Source: Halisarca cf. caerulea
Taxonomy: Eukaryota > Porifera > Demospongiae > Chondrillida > Halisarcidae
DNA: 64,000 bases
NCBI GenBank assembly: GCA_963170055.1
Contig: CAUJGJ010000161.1
Span: 2,836,975 to 2,900,974, forward strand
Direction of reading: 5' to 3'
Shown: positions 14,858 through 23,292 of the stretch, piece by piece
Position numbering within the stretch: the stretch's first letter is position 1
Layout: each line of letters opens with the position of its first letter
Made by a program: the position numbers and the translations under genes
Notes under the pieces: model-generated
What the model was told of the DNA's origin: nothing
Database searches by the model: none
The model's input: the letters and a program-made list of their open reading frames with translations, nothing else

Positions 14858-17800
14858 CTGTACATGCTACCAAATGATTTCAACAATGTCAATCTGTAAC
14901 AGGACTATTAAAGTTGGAATGCTGTTCATTGAGGTGGTGAGATGGTCCCTTACCATGCTTTCTCATTTGGTTATGTCCACTAGATTGCATGCCCTGCTGT
15001 TAAGTTATCAGAGTTTTATAGAGTATACAGGTGGATTCATCATTGTACATGACTTGAGAAAGTTTTTAGGTTTGAATGAAAGCCCTACTCATCTAATGGT
15101 TGGGTTGAAAGTGTCAGGGAAGAAATAAAAGCCCAGGCCATTATATATTCGGTCAGTACATACATAACACTTACATACACACATACTGTACATGCATACA
15201 ACGCATGCATACATAATATAATACATTTGTATATATGTAGAGTATGTATGTAGCATGTGTTAGTTACATCCTGTCTAGGTGTGCTGCAGCAGAATTACAA
15301 TGCTAATTGACTGAGCGCAAGGTTTATCAGTACTGTATTCTTCTGTTGAACCACACCTGGACAGGATATAACTAATTGTATCCTGGTAACAACTTATTGT
15401 TTACTGTTATATTAATGTGTCATCTGGAGTTGATTGATCATGCAGTTCTAGCCACTTACGCTACCAATTGACATCCATTATAATAGGAAGTGTGCTGATA
15501 TCAGAGAGCTGTGCTACATCACATACCACAAATCAGGAAATTTAGTGGTACAAAAATTTTGTGGCTAGCCTCATTTTTGGGGATCAAATTTTTTTCATGG
15601 ATAAAGAACATATGCTATACAGTTTCTAGAGCTTGGATGCTTTTGACTAGATGAAGTCTCCATATCTGGGATCAGAGCAGTAGGACGTGGGATCTTACCA
15701 GGGTCAAATAGACAGTCATTCTTGAGGGTCATGCAGGTGTATTTATGATTGATCATTTAATCAAATTAAGGGTATGATCTTAGACTCCAGAACAAATCAT
15801 TTTGCCATGATTGTGTCATGTAAAATCACTACATGGAGACAATTATCCCAAGATTTTGTTGCGTATCCTGTGATTGTACGAAATGGCTTTGATCATATAA
15901 TGTGTTTATTGAATGATGTACTTGACAGGCAGAAACGGATGCAGGAGCATTTTGATAAATATAACTGAATTTTTCATTTATCAAACCACTCTGTCAATGA
16001 GTTTATACCTGACTGAATGTGAGGTGCTGCAGGTTCATTGCAACTTGCAACAGGGGACATAAATTTAGTGTCATCAGCAAAGAGGTATGCAGATGAGTGG
16101 ATTATTGCAACTGGTAGATCGTTGATGTATATAAGGAAGAGTAGTGGGCCAAGAATGCTGCCCTGCAGTTCGAACACTGGACACAACTGGGAGGAGCTCT
16201 GATGGTACACCATCTGTTTCCACAAAGTGATACCTATTTTAAAGGTAGTTTCGAAACCAAAGCCAGAGATTTCCTGTGATTTCAAAAGACAATAATTTAA
16301 ATAGAAGTTTATCATGTGGAATGGAGTCGAATGCTTTTTAGAAAGATGACATCTGCAGAATGTCTATAATCAAGGATATTAGACACTTCTGTGTATGACT
16401 TCAGTATTTGTGTTATGGTATCAATTTCAAGGAGTATGTACACATAAAAGATTAGCAATTAGCTTATGCCGCATAGATTGAAATTTTCTCCTGGACACTC
16501 AATGATGCTACTCTGCAAAATCTAAAGAAAATAAGTAACTACAGTATGTACAGTACATGTAGATGAAATCCCTACTCCATCCCATTTACATAAATGAGTT
16601 GGAGGTCTACTATCTATTCATTTGCACTCTTCACAATGTACACCTATATTCTTACTTGTGGGTCTTTCTGAGTAGCAGCAAGATGTCACATTTGAAGTGT
16701 ATGAAAGCTGTCTGCAATAGGAACAAGTAAACAATGTAGTTTACAACAGATTATAAAAAATAATGCATCAAAAATACATTGCAACATAACCCTCACCAAG
16801 CGATGGCAAGTAAGGTATGTAAATGCTTTGTCTTCCCGAAAACTGATGTACGTACGTGAGTACGTTTGCTTTGTGAAGTGCTCAAAGTAGTACCAAAAAT
16901 AGACACTACACAAGTATAGTATGAAGACTTTGGAATTTTCGATTTTTGATAGGTTTTTCCTAAGTTTTGCCTTGGCTATCATTGGTGGTACACAAAAGGC
17001 CATTTTTGGGATTTACTGTACCCAAAACAGGTAGTTCAATGTTATGGAAATGTTGAATGGAATCCACTGCCCAGGAAAGGGTGACTGCAGTCACCTCCAT
17101 ACAGTCTCCCTAACAGATTTAATGGTTGTGAAAGTCTAGGGCAGCCCAATCTAGCCTAGCCTATTTATGCTGCTGTGGGAAATAGCTGCCATGAGGAAAA
17201 AAGCTAGTGGACTTCTGCTCTAGGATTGGACCGAGGACATTCAGTTTAGTAAACTGATGCTCTATCTTCTGAGCTATAGAAGCCCATTCAGTACAGTAGG
17301 TGAGGCCACAGATCATCCTTAATAAGGCACTCCTCCTCATTTACTAGCTGTGCAACTACACAAAGTTGATTTAAGCTTTTGCTATAAGCTATTGTTAAAC
17401 CGATACGTCAATGCTATGGACATTTCAATGAAATCCACTATTGAGGAAAGGGCAACATACAGTTCTCCTGCCTCCCTAACAGACCTAATGGCTATAGAAG
17501 TCTAGGCAACCCAAATTAGTCTAGCTGGCCTTTTTCCTCGTGGCTGTTTCCCCCCATAGTAGACTAACTAGGGAGGCAGGAGGTGGCTGTATGTCATCCT
17601 TACCTAGGTAGTAGATTCCAGTAAAATTCCATAACAAAACAAGTATATACTTAATTCTATAAATCATTTTGCTGCAAATTAGACACCCATCAATTCAAAA
17701 CTCAGAGTTGTTGAATGGCAACTAGTGGAAAGAATTAACATTGTAAATCGACAACTTATAGTGTGCATAACTATAAACCTGTTCCCAATCCAATGATCGA

Positions 17801-19961
17801 GGGCAGACAGAGCACTTAATTAACAACAAAACCCTCACTGGATTCGTGACATTTGTAGCTACAATTGATTGGAAAGCAAGCAATGAAGATGAATGAGTTC
17901 CAGTACTCAATCTTATCAGTGTTTCATATACCAGTGACGTCACAGACAAAATTGCTGCCTAATTGGAAAATGGCGTCTTTGGGCAACACAGAAGAGTGGC
18001 GCAATTAATTCAACACAAAATGTCAATTGGCCGATCTAGATCAAATGGTCACAGATGTGTGTTTTAAGTAACTTTACATCATAACATTATACAGAATCAC
18101 AGTAATACATTTTCATGTGACCAATTGCTTTGCCATACAAGCCACCATGTGTGTGTTAAAGCAAAGTGAATAACTTTAACAATACTTTGTACCATACCAA
18201 CTTACCTTGAAACAGACCTGTAGGAGCAACGCTTAGGACGCCACCAACTACCTCCTGTACAAGTTTTTCTTTGGGAGTAAACTGTATGGTATTTGTGCAC
18301 TTTTCGCAAACATTCGTTGCATCTAAAATGACAAGAATAAGCAAATACTCTCTTCTGAATCACTTATCTTGTATACAGTAAGGTCAGATCTTCCTCAGCA
18401 AGTGGCTGGTACTATAGTGCAATGGCTACTATAGACCCTTTCCAGTTACTTTGCAATGAAAACAAATATTGTACAAATGCTGCTTTGTACATAAAATAGT
18501 TTAATAAACAAATAGGAGGTTCAGTATTTCATTTGAAATTATTTGAGGGCCCCTAGGGTGCAGGAAGTAAATATTTTACATAAATTTCCTTTTGTGAAGC
18601 TTTGGTCATAGGTTTGTAAAGGCGTCATGCAAGACTTGCAGGAAAGACCTTTACCATGGAATCAACATCAATTTTAAGCCTTTGAAGGTACCGGTATACA
18701 AAATTTCCTGTTGATGGATATGTTGGTTAATTATGTTTGGCTCCACAAAACATGTAACAGAATGGCCATGCAAGTATTGTTTATGCATAGTACATAGATT
18801 TAAGCAGGTTTCTGTAATGACTGATATGCTTTGGAAACATTTGATTTCCGACTGAGGATGTCTTCTAAGACACGAGTAGTTGTGTATCTGGGCAAGTTCC
18901 TTATACAACTAGTATCGTTAGAGTGACTGGCCATTATGGACCTTAAGAAGTGTGATTTTACTGGATTCAGTACACAGTGCTGGTTCTATGATCATCCAAT
19001 ACATCTGTAGTATTACATAATTACAGTATGCACAGTATCAACTTAAGAAGTTAGAATAAGCATGTAATCATAATATTATTGTCTCAAACAAAAAAGAAGT
19101 CTTGGTATTGATATCATACTGACTGATCTGTACACGACATCAATGTCCATGTGTTGGACCCCTAAGATCATTAGACCTTCCTCTGCAAATAGATCATACT
19201 CATAGACCCCAAACCAGGTGCATAGCTAGAACTTTGAAGACAGGTTTCCAGCAGTTCAGGTCTAACAACTATGCAAAGAACCCTGTAGTTATCAAAATGA
19301 AGCCATCTTGCAATGTCGCAATGACATCATGAAAATGGTTGTCAAAACATTATAATAGTCTAAGACCTGCTTCTAGCCTTCATGTTTTATGATGTTATTA
19401 GACAGACTTTCATCGTTAGTTGACATTGTACTTATCCACCCACCATAGCCCAAGCCAGGCCTTTGGCTAATAAATTACTTCCACACCACCCTTTCAGGAT
19501 GAATGACCATTATAGACCTTCAAGTAGTGCAATTTTATGAAATTGGTAGAGTTTTAAAAAAGAAAAAAAAACAACAATGATGAAACCCAGATCATGTCCC
19601 CAAGCACACATTAAAACACTTGGAAGAAATGAAACATAAAATGCATTGGAGTCTTGAAGAAAAGCTACTGTAACAATACATACGTATCACATTGTAAGGA
19701 CTATTCTCAGACCATGCGGGATAGTGTATCTGACTGATGCTTAGAGGAAGTTACAACAAACTCATAGTACTAGAATTCATCTTCATTGGTACAGTAACTG
19801 GTATGAACAATCCTGTGTTGGCCAAAGGTTATTGCATGGTGTCAACTTCCTAGCTAAGCTTGCACTCTACAGAGAAAAACATACCTTTCTTGAGCAGAAG
19901 ATGGAGTAGACTCCAACAGTAGCAACACAGCCACCATTAGAAGACTAGCAGTTGTCCACAT
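4342..19961 (-). CDS. secreted mosaic protein: signal peptide, EMI-like, 2x SRCR, 2x fibronectin III (3' end not found)
   Basis: Eight minus-strand exons can be seen in transcription order: 19,961-19,885 (signal peptide); 18,322-18,206 and 17,858-about 17,834 (EMI-like); 14,439-14,210 and 11,676-11,583 (one SRCR domain split by an intron); 10,079-9,765 (second SRCR); 5,566-5,267 and 4,638-4,342 (FN3). The second SRCR and both FN3 exons are symmetric phase 1-1 exons, and the split SRCR is phase 1-1 overall, as is typical of shuffled extracellular modules. The EMI-to-SRCR join is the weakest. It needs a GTTTTG donor after 17,834; otherwise the EMI exons belong to a separate short gene that stops at the TAA at 17,818-17,816. 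No stop or 3' exon was found below 4,342. The likely role is a secreted or surface matrix, adhesion or scavenger-type protein (family knowledge plus inference). Confidence 0.6.
4902..4943. repeat. perfect hairpin, 17-bp stem
   Basis: The arm 'aatgtggatactcaaag' (4,902-4,918), an 8-nt loop, and the exact reverse complement (4,927-4,943). It lies in the intron between the two FN3 exons, with no known role. Confidence 0.85.
5112..5190 (-). pseudogene. decayed duplicate of an FN3 exon 3' half
   Basis: The minus strand encodes 'WYRISAYVRNGAGTG', closely matching 'YRITVYAINGAGTG' of the intact exon at 4,342-4,638, and the underlying DNA is also visibly similar. There is no upstream FN3 half, no core Trp and no good donor site, and the frame runs into a stop. 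It is best read as a relic of an FN3 exon duplication. Confidence 0.6.
5267..5566 (-). CDS. fibronectin type III exon (first FN3)
   Basis: A 300-bp phase 1-1 exon between an acceptor 'ctgcag' and a donor GTATGT. It encodes 'APVTKSIVSY', 'SVHWSMVPELQHGG' with the core Trp, 'GYRIRYAV', and 'LTPYTKYKFSIAVNLEG' with the LxPxTxY signature of FN3. The serine- and tyrosine-rich loop in the middle is not unusual for FN3. Confidence 0.8.
5570..6430. other. intron or gene-free DNA, nothing recognised
   Basis: AT-rich sequence with no exon, repeat or RNA signature that I can support. Confidence 0.5.
6440..8250. repeat. 10-bp minisatellite, unit GATGYAGRGT, with CA/GT insertions
   Basis: About 1.8 kb of degenerate 10-bp units (gatgtagagt, gatgtagggt, gatgcagggt, gatgtacagt). 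A higher-order block including CA tracts is present twice (about 7,370-7,720 and 7,725-8,030). Each block carries a 'ggtacacacacagg' / 'tgtgtgtacct' palindrome beside GT/GGGT repeats. The repetitive His-Ser-Pro-type frames on the minus strand are translations of the repeat. It lies in an intron-sized gap between the second SRCR exon and the FN3 exons. Confidence 0.95.
8258..8795. mobile_element. MITE-like element with imperfect TIRs
   Basis: The left end 'tatattccctaatttttcgg' and the reverse complement of the right end ('tatattctctaatttatcag') match over about 20 bp. The roughly 540-bp interior has no coding frame, and 'aaaaattag' motifs recur at both sides. Confidence 0.55.
8800..9760. other. 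gene-free stretch with G-tract and transposon-end remnant
   Basis: No exon was seen. A 17-base G-tract begins at about 9,540. The segment at 9,631-9,682 ('gggggggctatagcccctcc', then 'cacctatgccct') looks like the end of a decayed transposable element. Confidence 0.45.
9765..10079 (-). CDS. SRCR domain exon (second SRCR)
   Basis: A 315-bp phase 1-1 exon encoding a whole scavenger receptor cysteine-rich domain of about 105 residues. Hallmarks are 'VRLVDGRNALEGRVE', 'WGTVCDDGW', 'AKVVCRQLGYG', 'IHLDDLECDGNE', 'LHHC' and 'VVCSG'. Six cysteines are visible (VC, VC, EC, HC, NC, VC), so the first pair typical of group B is missing, as in group A. The acceptor 'ttgtgtag' and a donor reading TTCAG|GTTGG define the borders. 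Confidence 0.88.
10085..11575. other. intron, nothing firm
   Basis: This is the interval between SRCR exons. Only a weak copy of the 4,125-4,300 repeat (about 10,397-10,495) was noticed. The plus-strand frames here show no domain signature. Confidence 0.45.
11583..11676 (-). CDS. SRCR domain exon, C-terminal third of the first SRCR
   Basis: A 94-bp exon, phase 0 to 1, with acceptor 'atctgtag' and donor GTGAGT. It encodes 'TTEHEWLYQCSRRSNGTHN' and then 'CSHSDDVRLRCV', the usual SRCR ending with three cysteines. It joins in frame to the exon at 14,210-14,439, giving 'DDVDCS|TTEHEW', so one SRCR domain is split by an intron of about 2.5 kb. Confidence 0.82.
12443..12790. mobile_element. MITE with TIRs and 5-bp target duplication
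   Basis: The left end CAGGCCCGTACGTAGGCAGG and the right end in reverse complement CAGGCCTGTAGCCAGGGTGG form imperfect 20-bp TIRs. The direct repeat 'tagtc' flanks both sides immediately. The 348-bp element has no coding frame and lies in the intron that splits the first SRCR domain. Confidence 0.7.
12957..13025. repeat. dispersed short repeat 'cctttagccaagggct'
   Basis: A tandem-like 'ggataggttaggtaag' start, then a T-rich stretch, then 'agcctttagccaagggctgc'. The same plan occurs at 25,858-25,930 and 28,855-28,930, where the start is a clear tandem repeat. Confidence 0.5.
13170..13424 (+). pseudogene. Penelope-like element fragment, GIY-YIG endonuclease remnant
   Basis: The plus strand encodes 'PLKTRIAEHKWAV', then 'HFDMLNNKINWDRSKVID' and 'REKRWKKRKIKEA'. 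This order resembles the C-terminal GIY-YIG endonuclease of Penelope-like retroelements (R-x-x-EH, asparagine region, D-x-E/R). The upstream 'IYGE'-like segment (about 13,194-13,205) is in another frame, implying a frameshift. No reverse transcriptase was found upstream. Inactive fragment; assignment from pattern only. Confidence 0.55.
13678..13795. repeat. (CTAT)n / (CTAC)n / AT microsatellite
   Basis: A run of tetranucleotide 'ctat' units grades into 'ctac' and then into 'at' repeats. Confidence 0.9.
13989..14030. repeat. (GT)n microsatellite
   Basis: About 20 GT dinucleotides directly left of the inverted repeat at 14,045. Confidence 0.9.
14045..14152 (+). repeat. left arm of a long inverted repeat flanking an SRCR exon
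   Basis: 'gatgtcaattggtagc', 'gaactgatcaactctagatg', 'aacagtaaacagtgagttg' and 'ccaggatacaa' recur in reverse complement and the same order at 15,380-15,488. The pair brackets the SRCR exon at 14,210-14,439. Confidence 0.75.
14210..14439 (-). CDS. SRCR domain exon, N-terminal two thirds of the first SRCR
   Basis: A 230-bp exon, phase 1 to 0, with acceptor 'ttttgtag' and donor GTGAGT. It encodes 'LALHGGSDNKRDGRLMVM', 'YGTVCDDGWGFYEANVAC', 'QMGYAGVSCDLC' and 'IWYDDVDCS'. These are the VCDDGW, C-x-x-MG and DDVxC hallmarks of SRCR. The extra C-x-x-C pair (SCDLC) is unusual. It continues at 11,583-11,676. Confidence 0.85.
14814..14856. repeat. (AT)n microsatellite
   Basis: About 20 AT dinucleotides. 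The reading frame crossing it is a by-product. Confidence 0.9.
15257..15378. repeat. small inverted repeat 'tagttacatcctgtc'
   Basis: 'tagttacatcctgtctaggtg' at about 15,261 pairs with 'cacctggacaggatataacta' at about 15,355. It abuts the right arm of the inverted repeat at 15,380-15,488. Confidence 0.6.
15380..15488 (-). repeat. right arm of the long inverted repeat
   Basis: Reverse-complement partner of 14,045-14,152 (see there). The arms are roughly 108 bp and about 1.2 kb apart. Confidence 0.75.
15534..15605. repeat. dispersed repeat 'ttttgtggctagcctcattt'
   Basis: The motif is shared with 12,317-12,365 ('catagctagcctcatttttg') and, loosely, with 27,015-27,080. An unclassified MITE-like end. 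Confidence 0.4.
15974..16465 (-). pseudogene. non-LTR retrotransposon reverse transcriptase fragment, frameshifted
   Basis: The minus strand encodes 'AFDSIPHDKLLFKLLSFEIT', then (after a stop in place of a Lys codon) 'NRYHFVETDGVP', and after a frameshift 'QGSILGPLLFLIYINDLP' and 'AYLFADDTKFM'. These are the reverse transcriptase palm motifs, with FADD as the catalytic box. At least two frame changes and one in-frame stop show it is dead. The 5' and 3' parts of the element are missing. It sits in the EMI-SRCR gene's intron in the same orientation as the gene. Confidence 0.85.
16470..17030. other. intronic DNA, nothing recognised
   Basis: The minus-strand frame at 16,686-17,003 has no motif and no usable splice sites. 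No exon called. Confidence 0.4.
17039..17330 (-). mobile_element. tRNA-derived SINE, copy B
   Basis: Same order as copy A at 834-1,190: the body starts with 'gaatccactgcccaggaaag', then 'aacagatttaatgg' and 'gtctagggcagccca'. The tRNA-like head lies at about 17,219-17,290 on the minus strand (A-box-like 'TAGCTCAGAAGATAG' and a B-box-like region). Confidence 0.6.
17412..17640. mobile_element. fold-back relative of the SINE body
   Basis: The left side ('gaaatccactattgaggaaa', 'cctgcctccctaacagacc') is repeated in reverse complement on the right ('gggaggcaggaggtggctg', 'gtagattccagtaaaattcc'). There is no tRNA-like head. It shares the body with the SINE copies, so one family has been captured in two structures. 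Confidence 0.6.
17834..17858 (-). CDS. EMI-like module, last exon (border uncertain)
   Basis: After acceptor 'aattgtag' the exon continues the frame of the exon at 18,206-18,322 with 'SYKCHESSEGF', which resembles the Y-x-C-x(3)-G end of EMI domains. A TAA follows in frame at 17,818-17,816. Either the exon ends at a GTTTTG donor (phase 1, compatible with the SRCR exons) or a short EMI-only protein terminates here. Confidence 0.45.
18206..18322 (-). CDS. EMI-like module, first exon
   Basis: A 117-bp exon, phase 2-2, with acceptor 'attttag' and donor GTAAGT. It encodes 'CNECLRKVHKYHTVYSQRK', 'TCTGGSWWRPKRCSYRSV'. The C...Y...C...C-x-YR spacing is that of EMI domains (as in emilin and MEGF-type proteins). 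It joins in frame to a signal-peptide exon upstream and to a Y-K-C exon downstream. The EMI call rests on cysteine/aromatic spacing only. Confidence 0.6.
18330..19880. other. first large intron, nothing recognised
   Basis: The interval between the signal-peptide exon and the EMI exon. The minus-strand frame at 18,651-18,908 lacks motifs and matching phases. Confidence 0.45.
19885..19961 (-). CDS. signal-peptide exon of the EMI/SRCR/FN3 gene
   Basis: ATG at 19,961-19,959, then 'MWTTASLLMVAVLLLLESTP' and 'SSAQER': a short polar start, a hydrophobic core of about 13 residues, and small residues before 'AQE', a plausible signal peptidase site. The exon ends with phase 2 before GTATGT and joins in frame to the Cys-rich exon at 18,322. 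Confidence 0.7.
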
Positions 19962-20070
19962 ATTTGTTTCTTTTGATGTTTTCATTTCCGTATATCACAG
20001 TTATAAAGTGAAAAATATCCTACATTAATAATAAGAGAATGCAGTAGCACCCAAATGTGAAACAATCTTG

Positions 20071-20080
20071 TCTTTATATA
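20071..20080 (-). promoter_or_regulatory. putative TATA box of the EMI/SRCR/FN3 gene
   Basis: The minus strand reads TATATAAAGA about 110 bp upstream of the ATG at 19,961, which would give a 5' UTR of about 80 nt. Motif and position only. Confidence 0.4.
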
Positions 20081-20084
20081 CACT

Positions 20085-22296
20085 TTTCAGAGGTCAACTA
20101 CACAGGTTAGAAGGGGGAGAGAAATTAACTAACAAGTGGTGCGACTGCGAGAGTGGGTCTGAATGGTTGCTTATATATAATATGTGTGCCTAAGCCTAGA
20201 TTTTGGTAAGGCTTAATAAGATTAGGTTCCTTCAGTCTTTATTTAAGATTCCTGAAGGAAATCTATAACACCAAGATTGCTGCAACTGAATGTACTCCTG
20301 CTTGCTTGTCTAATTTGATACAGATAAAAAAAACACTCCACAAACCTGATCACACACCCTGAGTTAAAGAACCAGGATTTTCTAGTCTTGATGCTCCTGA
20401 CAACTCAAAGATTACTTTTATAAATGGCCAATGTTAGCTAAAAGATCAGGACGAACATAGTAGTATGCAAATTCAAACCCACTTACAATAACAATCCCAC
20501 CAAGACATCTAAGTAGCTAATAAATATAGTTAAAGTTGTAGCCACATGCAGAGAGAAGACTCTCACACCATTGATCACCATTAGTGTAAACCTGATTCAG
20601 TGAACAATACATAACGGGCTATCGTATTCCAATTAATGTAAACTATATGCATTTAACACTGAATATATACACAGTGCATATTTGGGATATATACACATAA
20701 TTTTGTTTGTCATGTGAAACTATACCCTACCCCCAGCATAACACATAATACAAAATACGTAGACCTCCAGTGGGCAGATACACATGACTACAATGTATAA
20801 CTACCACTGAAATAAACTTTTGACAAGGTCTAGACAACTGCACACTTCTGGGTTTTCCATGGGTCCTTATTGCACTTCAGCTATGAATAATATTATGTCA
20901 ATGCACAGTTGGTCACCCCATAGATACTCCATCTATGTGGTCACACAGAAACTGTTACTTATTGCTCAGTCTTCAGGTACCATTTCTTTGTTACGTATAA
21001 GAAAATTAATTGTCCAGCCAACTGTTACCCATGTTTGTATGCAAGCGCCGAGGGCAGGAAAGGGAAACGTGCATGGGTCACAGCTGGCTGGACTATTATT
21101 AGAGATTATTTGTTACATTATGTCCTAAAGCACATTTGCATGCTTGTTTTGATGTCTGACTCAATAATTTTTAGGTAATCTCGGCAACTGATCATTTTTC
21201 ATCTAAAGGAACCTACTATGACATGTTCTAATTTTCCATCAAAGCACGTTTCACAAGAAAAAAACTTCATTTAGAACAAAATCTAACACCTACAGAAACA
21301 TGACCAAAAATTGAAACATGACAATGAATACTTATATAGAAGGAATGTTGACTAATTAGAACGTAAAAGAAAATGGCTGCTTCTATATAGTCTAAGAGTT
21401 GTCACTCCCATTCACAGATACCAATGTCTAGTACAGTTGACCCTCGCATATATGCGGCCACACTGATTATCTGACCTACCCTCTACATTGGCACTCTATA
21501 ATACAGAATAGTATATAGTATAGTTTGCAGTCTATATTTTGCAAAGTGTATTATATGTATGTTCTAACATTAGATTCTTACTTGAGCTAACATACGTATA
21601 TTTAAAATTTTACCCCATGTATGCATGAGTCAACTATAATTCCTTATGCATGTACCTGTTCTTGTAGTTCTCTATTACATGTATTTCAAATATATATCTG
21701 GTTATTTCACATATCCAAACATCAGCTGGTCCCATTGAGTGCGGATAAGTGACGGGCAGTAATTTTTTAAAAAAAGTCTTCTACATTGAAATTTATCCGA
21801 ATGATTGCTCATATTCACTAGTAAAACAAGGTATGTACGTATCAACTTGAATTAGGGTATAATTTTACACATTAAAGCTGGAGCTGCTATAATTATAACA
21901 ATTTTTATAAGATCAACATGAAGGAAGAGTATAAGTATACATATACACCTGTGACCCCATGACCTGGTGGATATGCCATGATGTATATGGGATTGAGTAA
22001 ACGTCAAGGATTTTATAATTATTATTAACGCAATGGTGCAGATTATGGGACCCTAGGAAAATTATAGTATTAGACAGACATCAAAAAAGTAAATTTTAAT
22101 CATTGTGAATATACTATTCAATTTGCAATCTTTAAGTTTCACAGAAAAAGAAAAGGCTTGCATGTATACAGGCAGTGTTCTCCCTATATACGTACACCAA
22201 GGTACACCATGTTGTAGGCATATATGCTAATATATATATATATAGCTCTCAATGCATGATATCATGATGAAAGGAGTCTTCCAAGACACATGCAAA

Positions 22297-22343
<47 letters not shown>

Positions 22344-23285
22344 TACTAGAGATGCCGACTGGATTAGAGATTTCACTGTGCACTTTTAGATCAAGCCATG
22401 CAAAATTAATTTTATGTTTCTGGTCCCCTTCCTGGTCAAAAACTTTGGGGAAAAATCTACAGAAAAAAATCAGTGAGCATGCTGGGTTCATACCTTGACC
22501 AAAATAATATTACAAACTATCAAGGACAGCATGTGCGTTCATCCTGAAGGCATGCACAACCATTGTGTTATTGTGGGACTAGTGGCTGTCTGTTTCCATA
22601 CAGAGATGCACTCCCCATCTAATGGTGATTTATAATGTCGACATGCACTGAAAGCTATAGTTAATTGGTTACCTAATTTTTATACGTCCACCTAGATAGA
22701 CGTATATAACACCCATGCATATATTCGTATATATAGCGAAGACTGTACGCAAACCATGCAATAGTTGTAGCCTCATGTGGAGACAGTCCATCACTTTGAC
22801 ATTCCCTATTGCAGGGACTGACATAACCAGGGTTGTCCGTTCCACAATACTATACCTGTAGAGGAAAACCATGCATCACACACGCAGTTACTATCTATGT
22901 TGTTGAATTAAGGGAAGGCCTCGAGGAAGATTGAGGGTATGAGTGGCAAGGTTGATGCCGATCACTGGTCCCACATAACCAGGTCCATTCCTCACTTTGG
23001 TCAGAATAGCATGAATGTTGAAGTTAGATTATTATTTTATAATAATAGTTGTGCTCATGTCTATTCCATCACAATACTAGAATTGCAGGGGTCACACTAA
23101 AAGTAGTTGGCAAAGTTAATAAAATAGTGAGTATTCCAAAATAGATATTTTACAAATATGTATAATACACCGGCTATGATATAGTACAGAATAGATGAAA
23201 TGAAAATCCACAGCAAATGCGCTATGGTGGTTCAACCTTGTTCACAAAGGAAGGATGCCCTTTACTGCAACTGTCAACAAGCAAA
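20085..23285. other. intergenic DNA between the SRCR and Rab genes
   Basis: No exon could be supported on either strand. It contains a (CA)n tract at 22,301-22,338, a 'cagttgaccctcgcatat' segment at about 21,434 that resembles one end of a pogo-like MITE, and presumably the 3' UTR of the Rab gene near 23,290. Confidence 0.5.
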
Positions 23286-23292
23286 GTTCATC

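Noticed and set aside
16686..17003. Minus-strand frame of 105 codons as an extra exon of the SRCR gene
   Set aside because: No domain motif and no acceptor/donor pair of the right phase.
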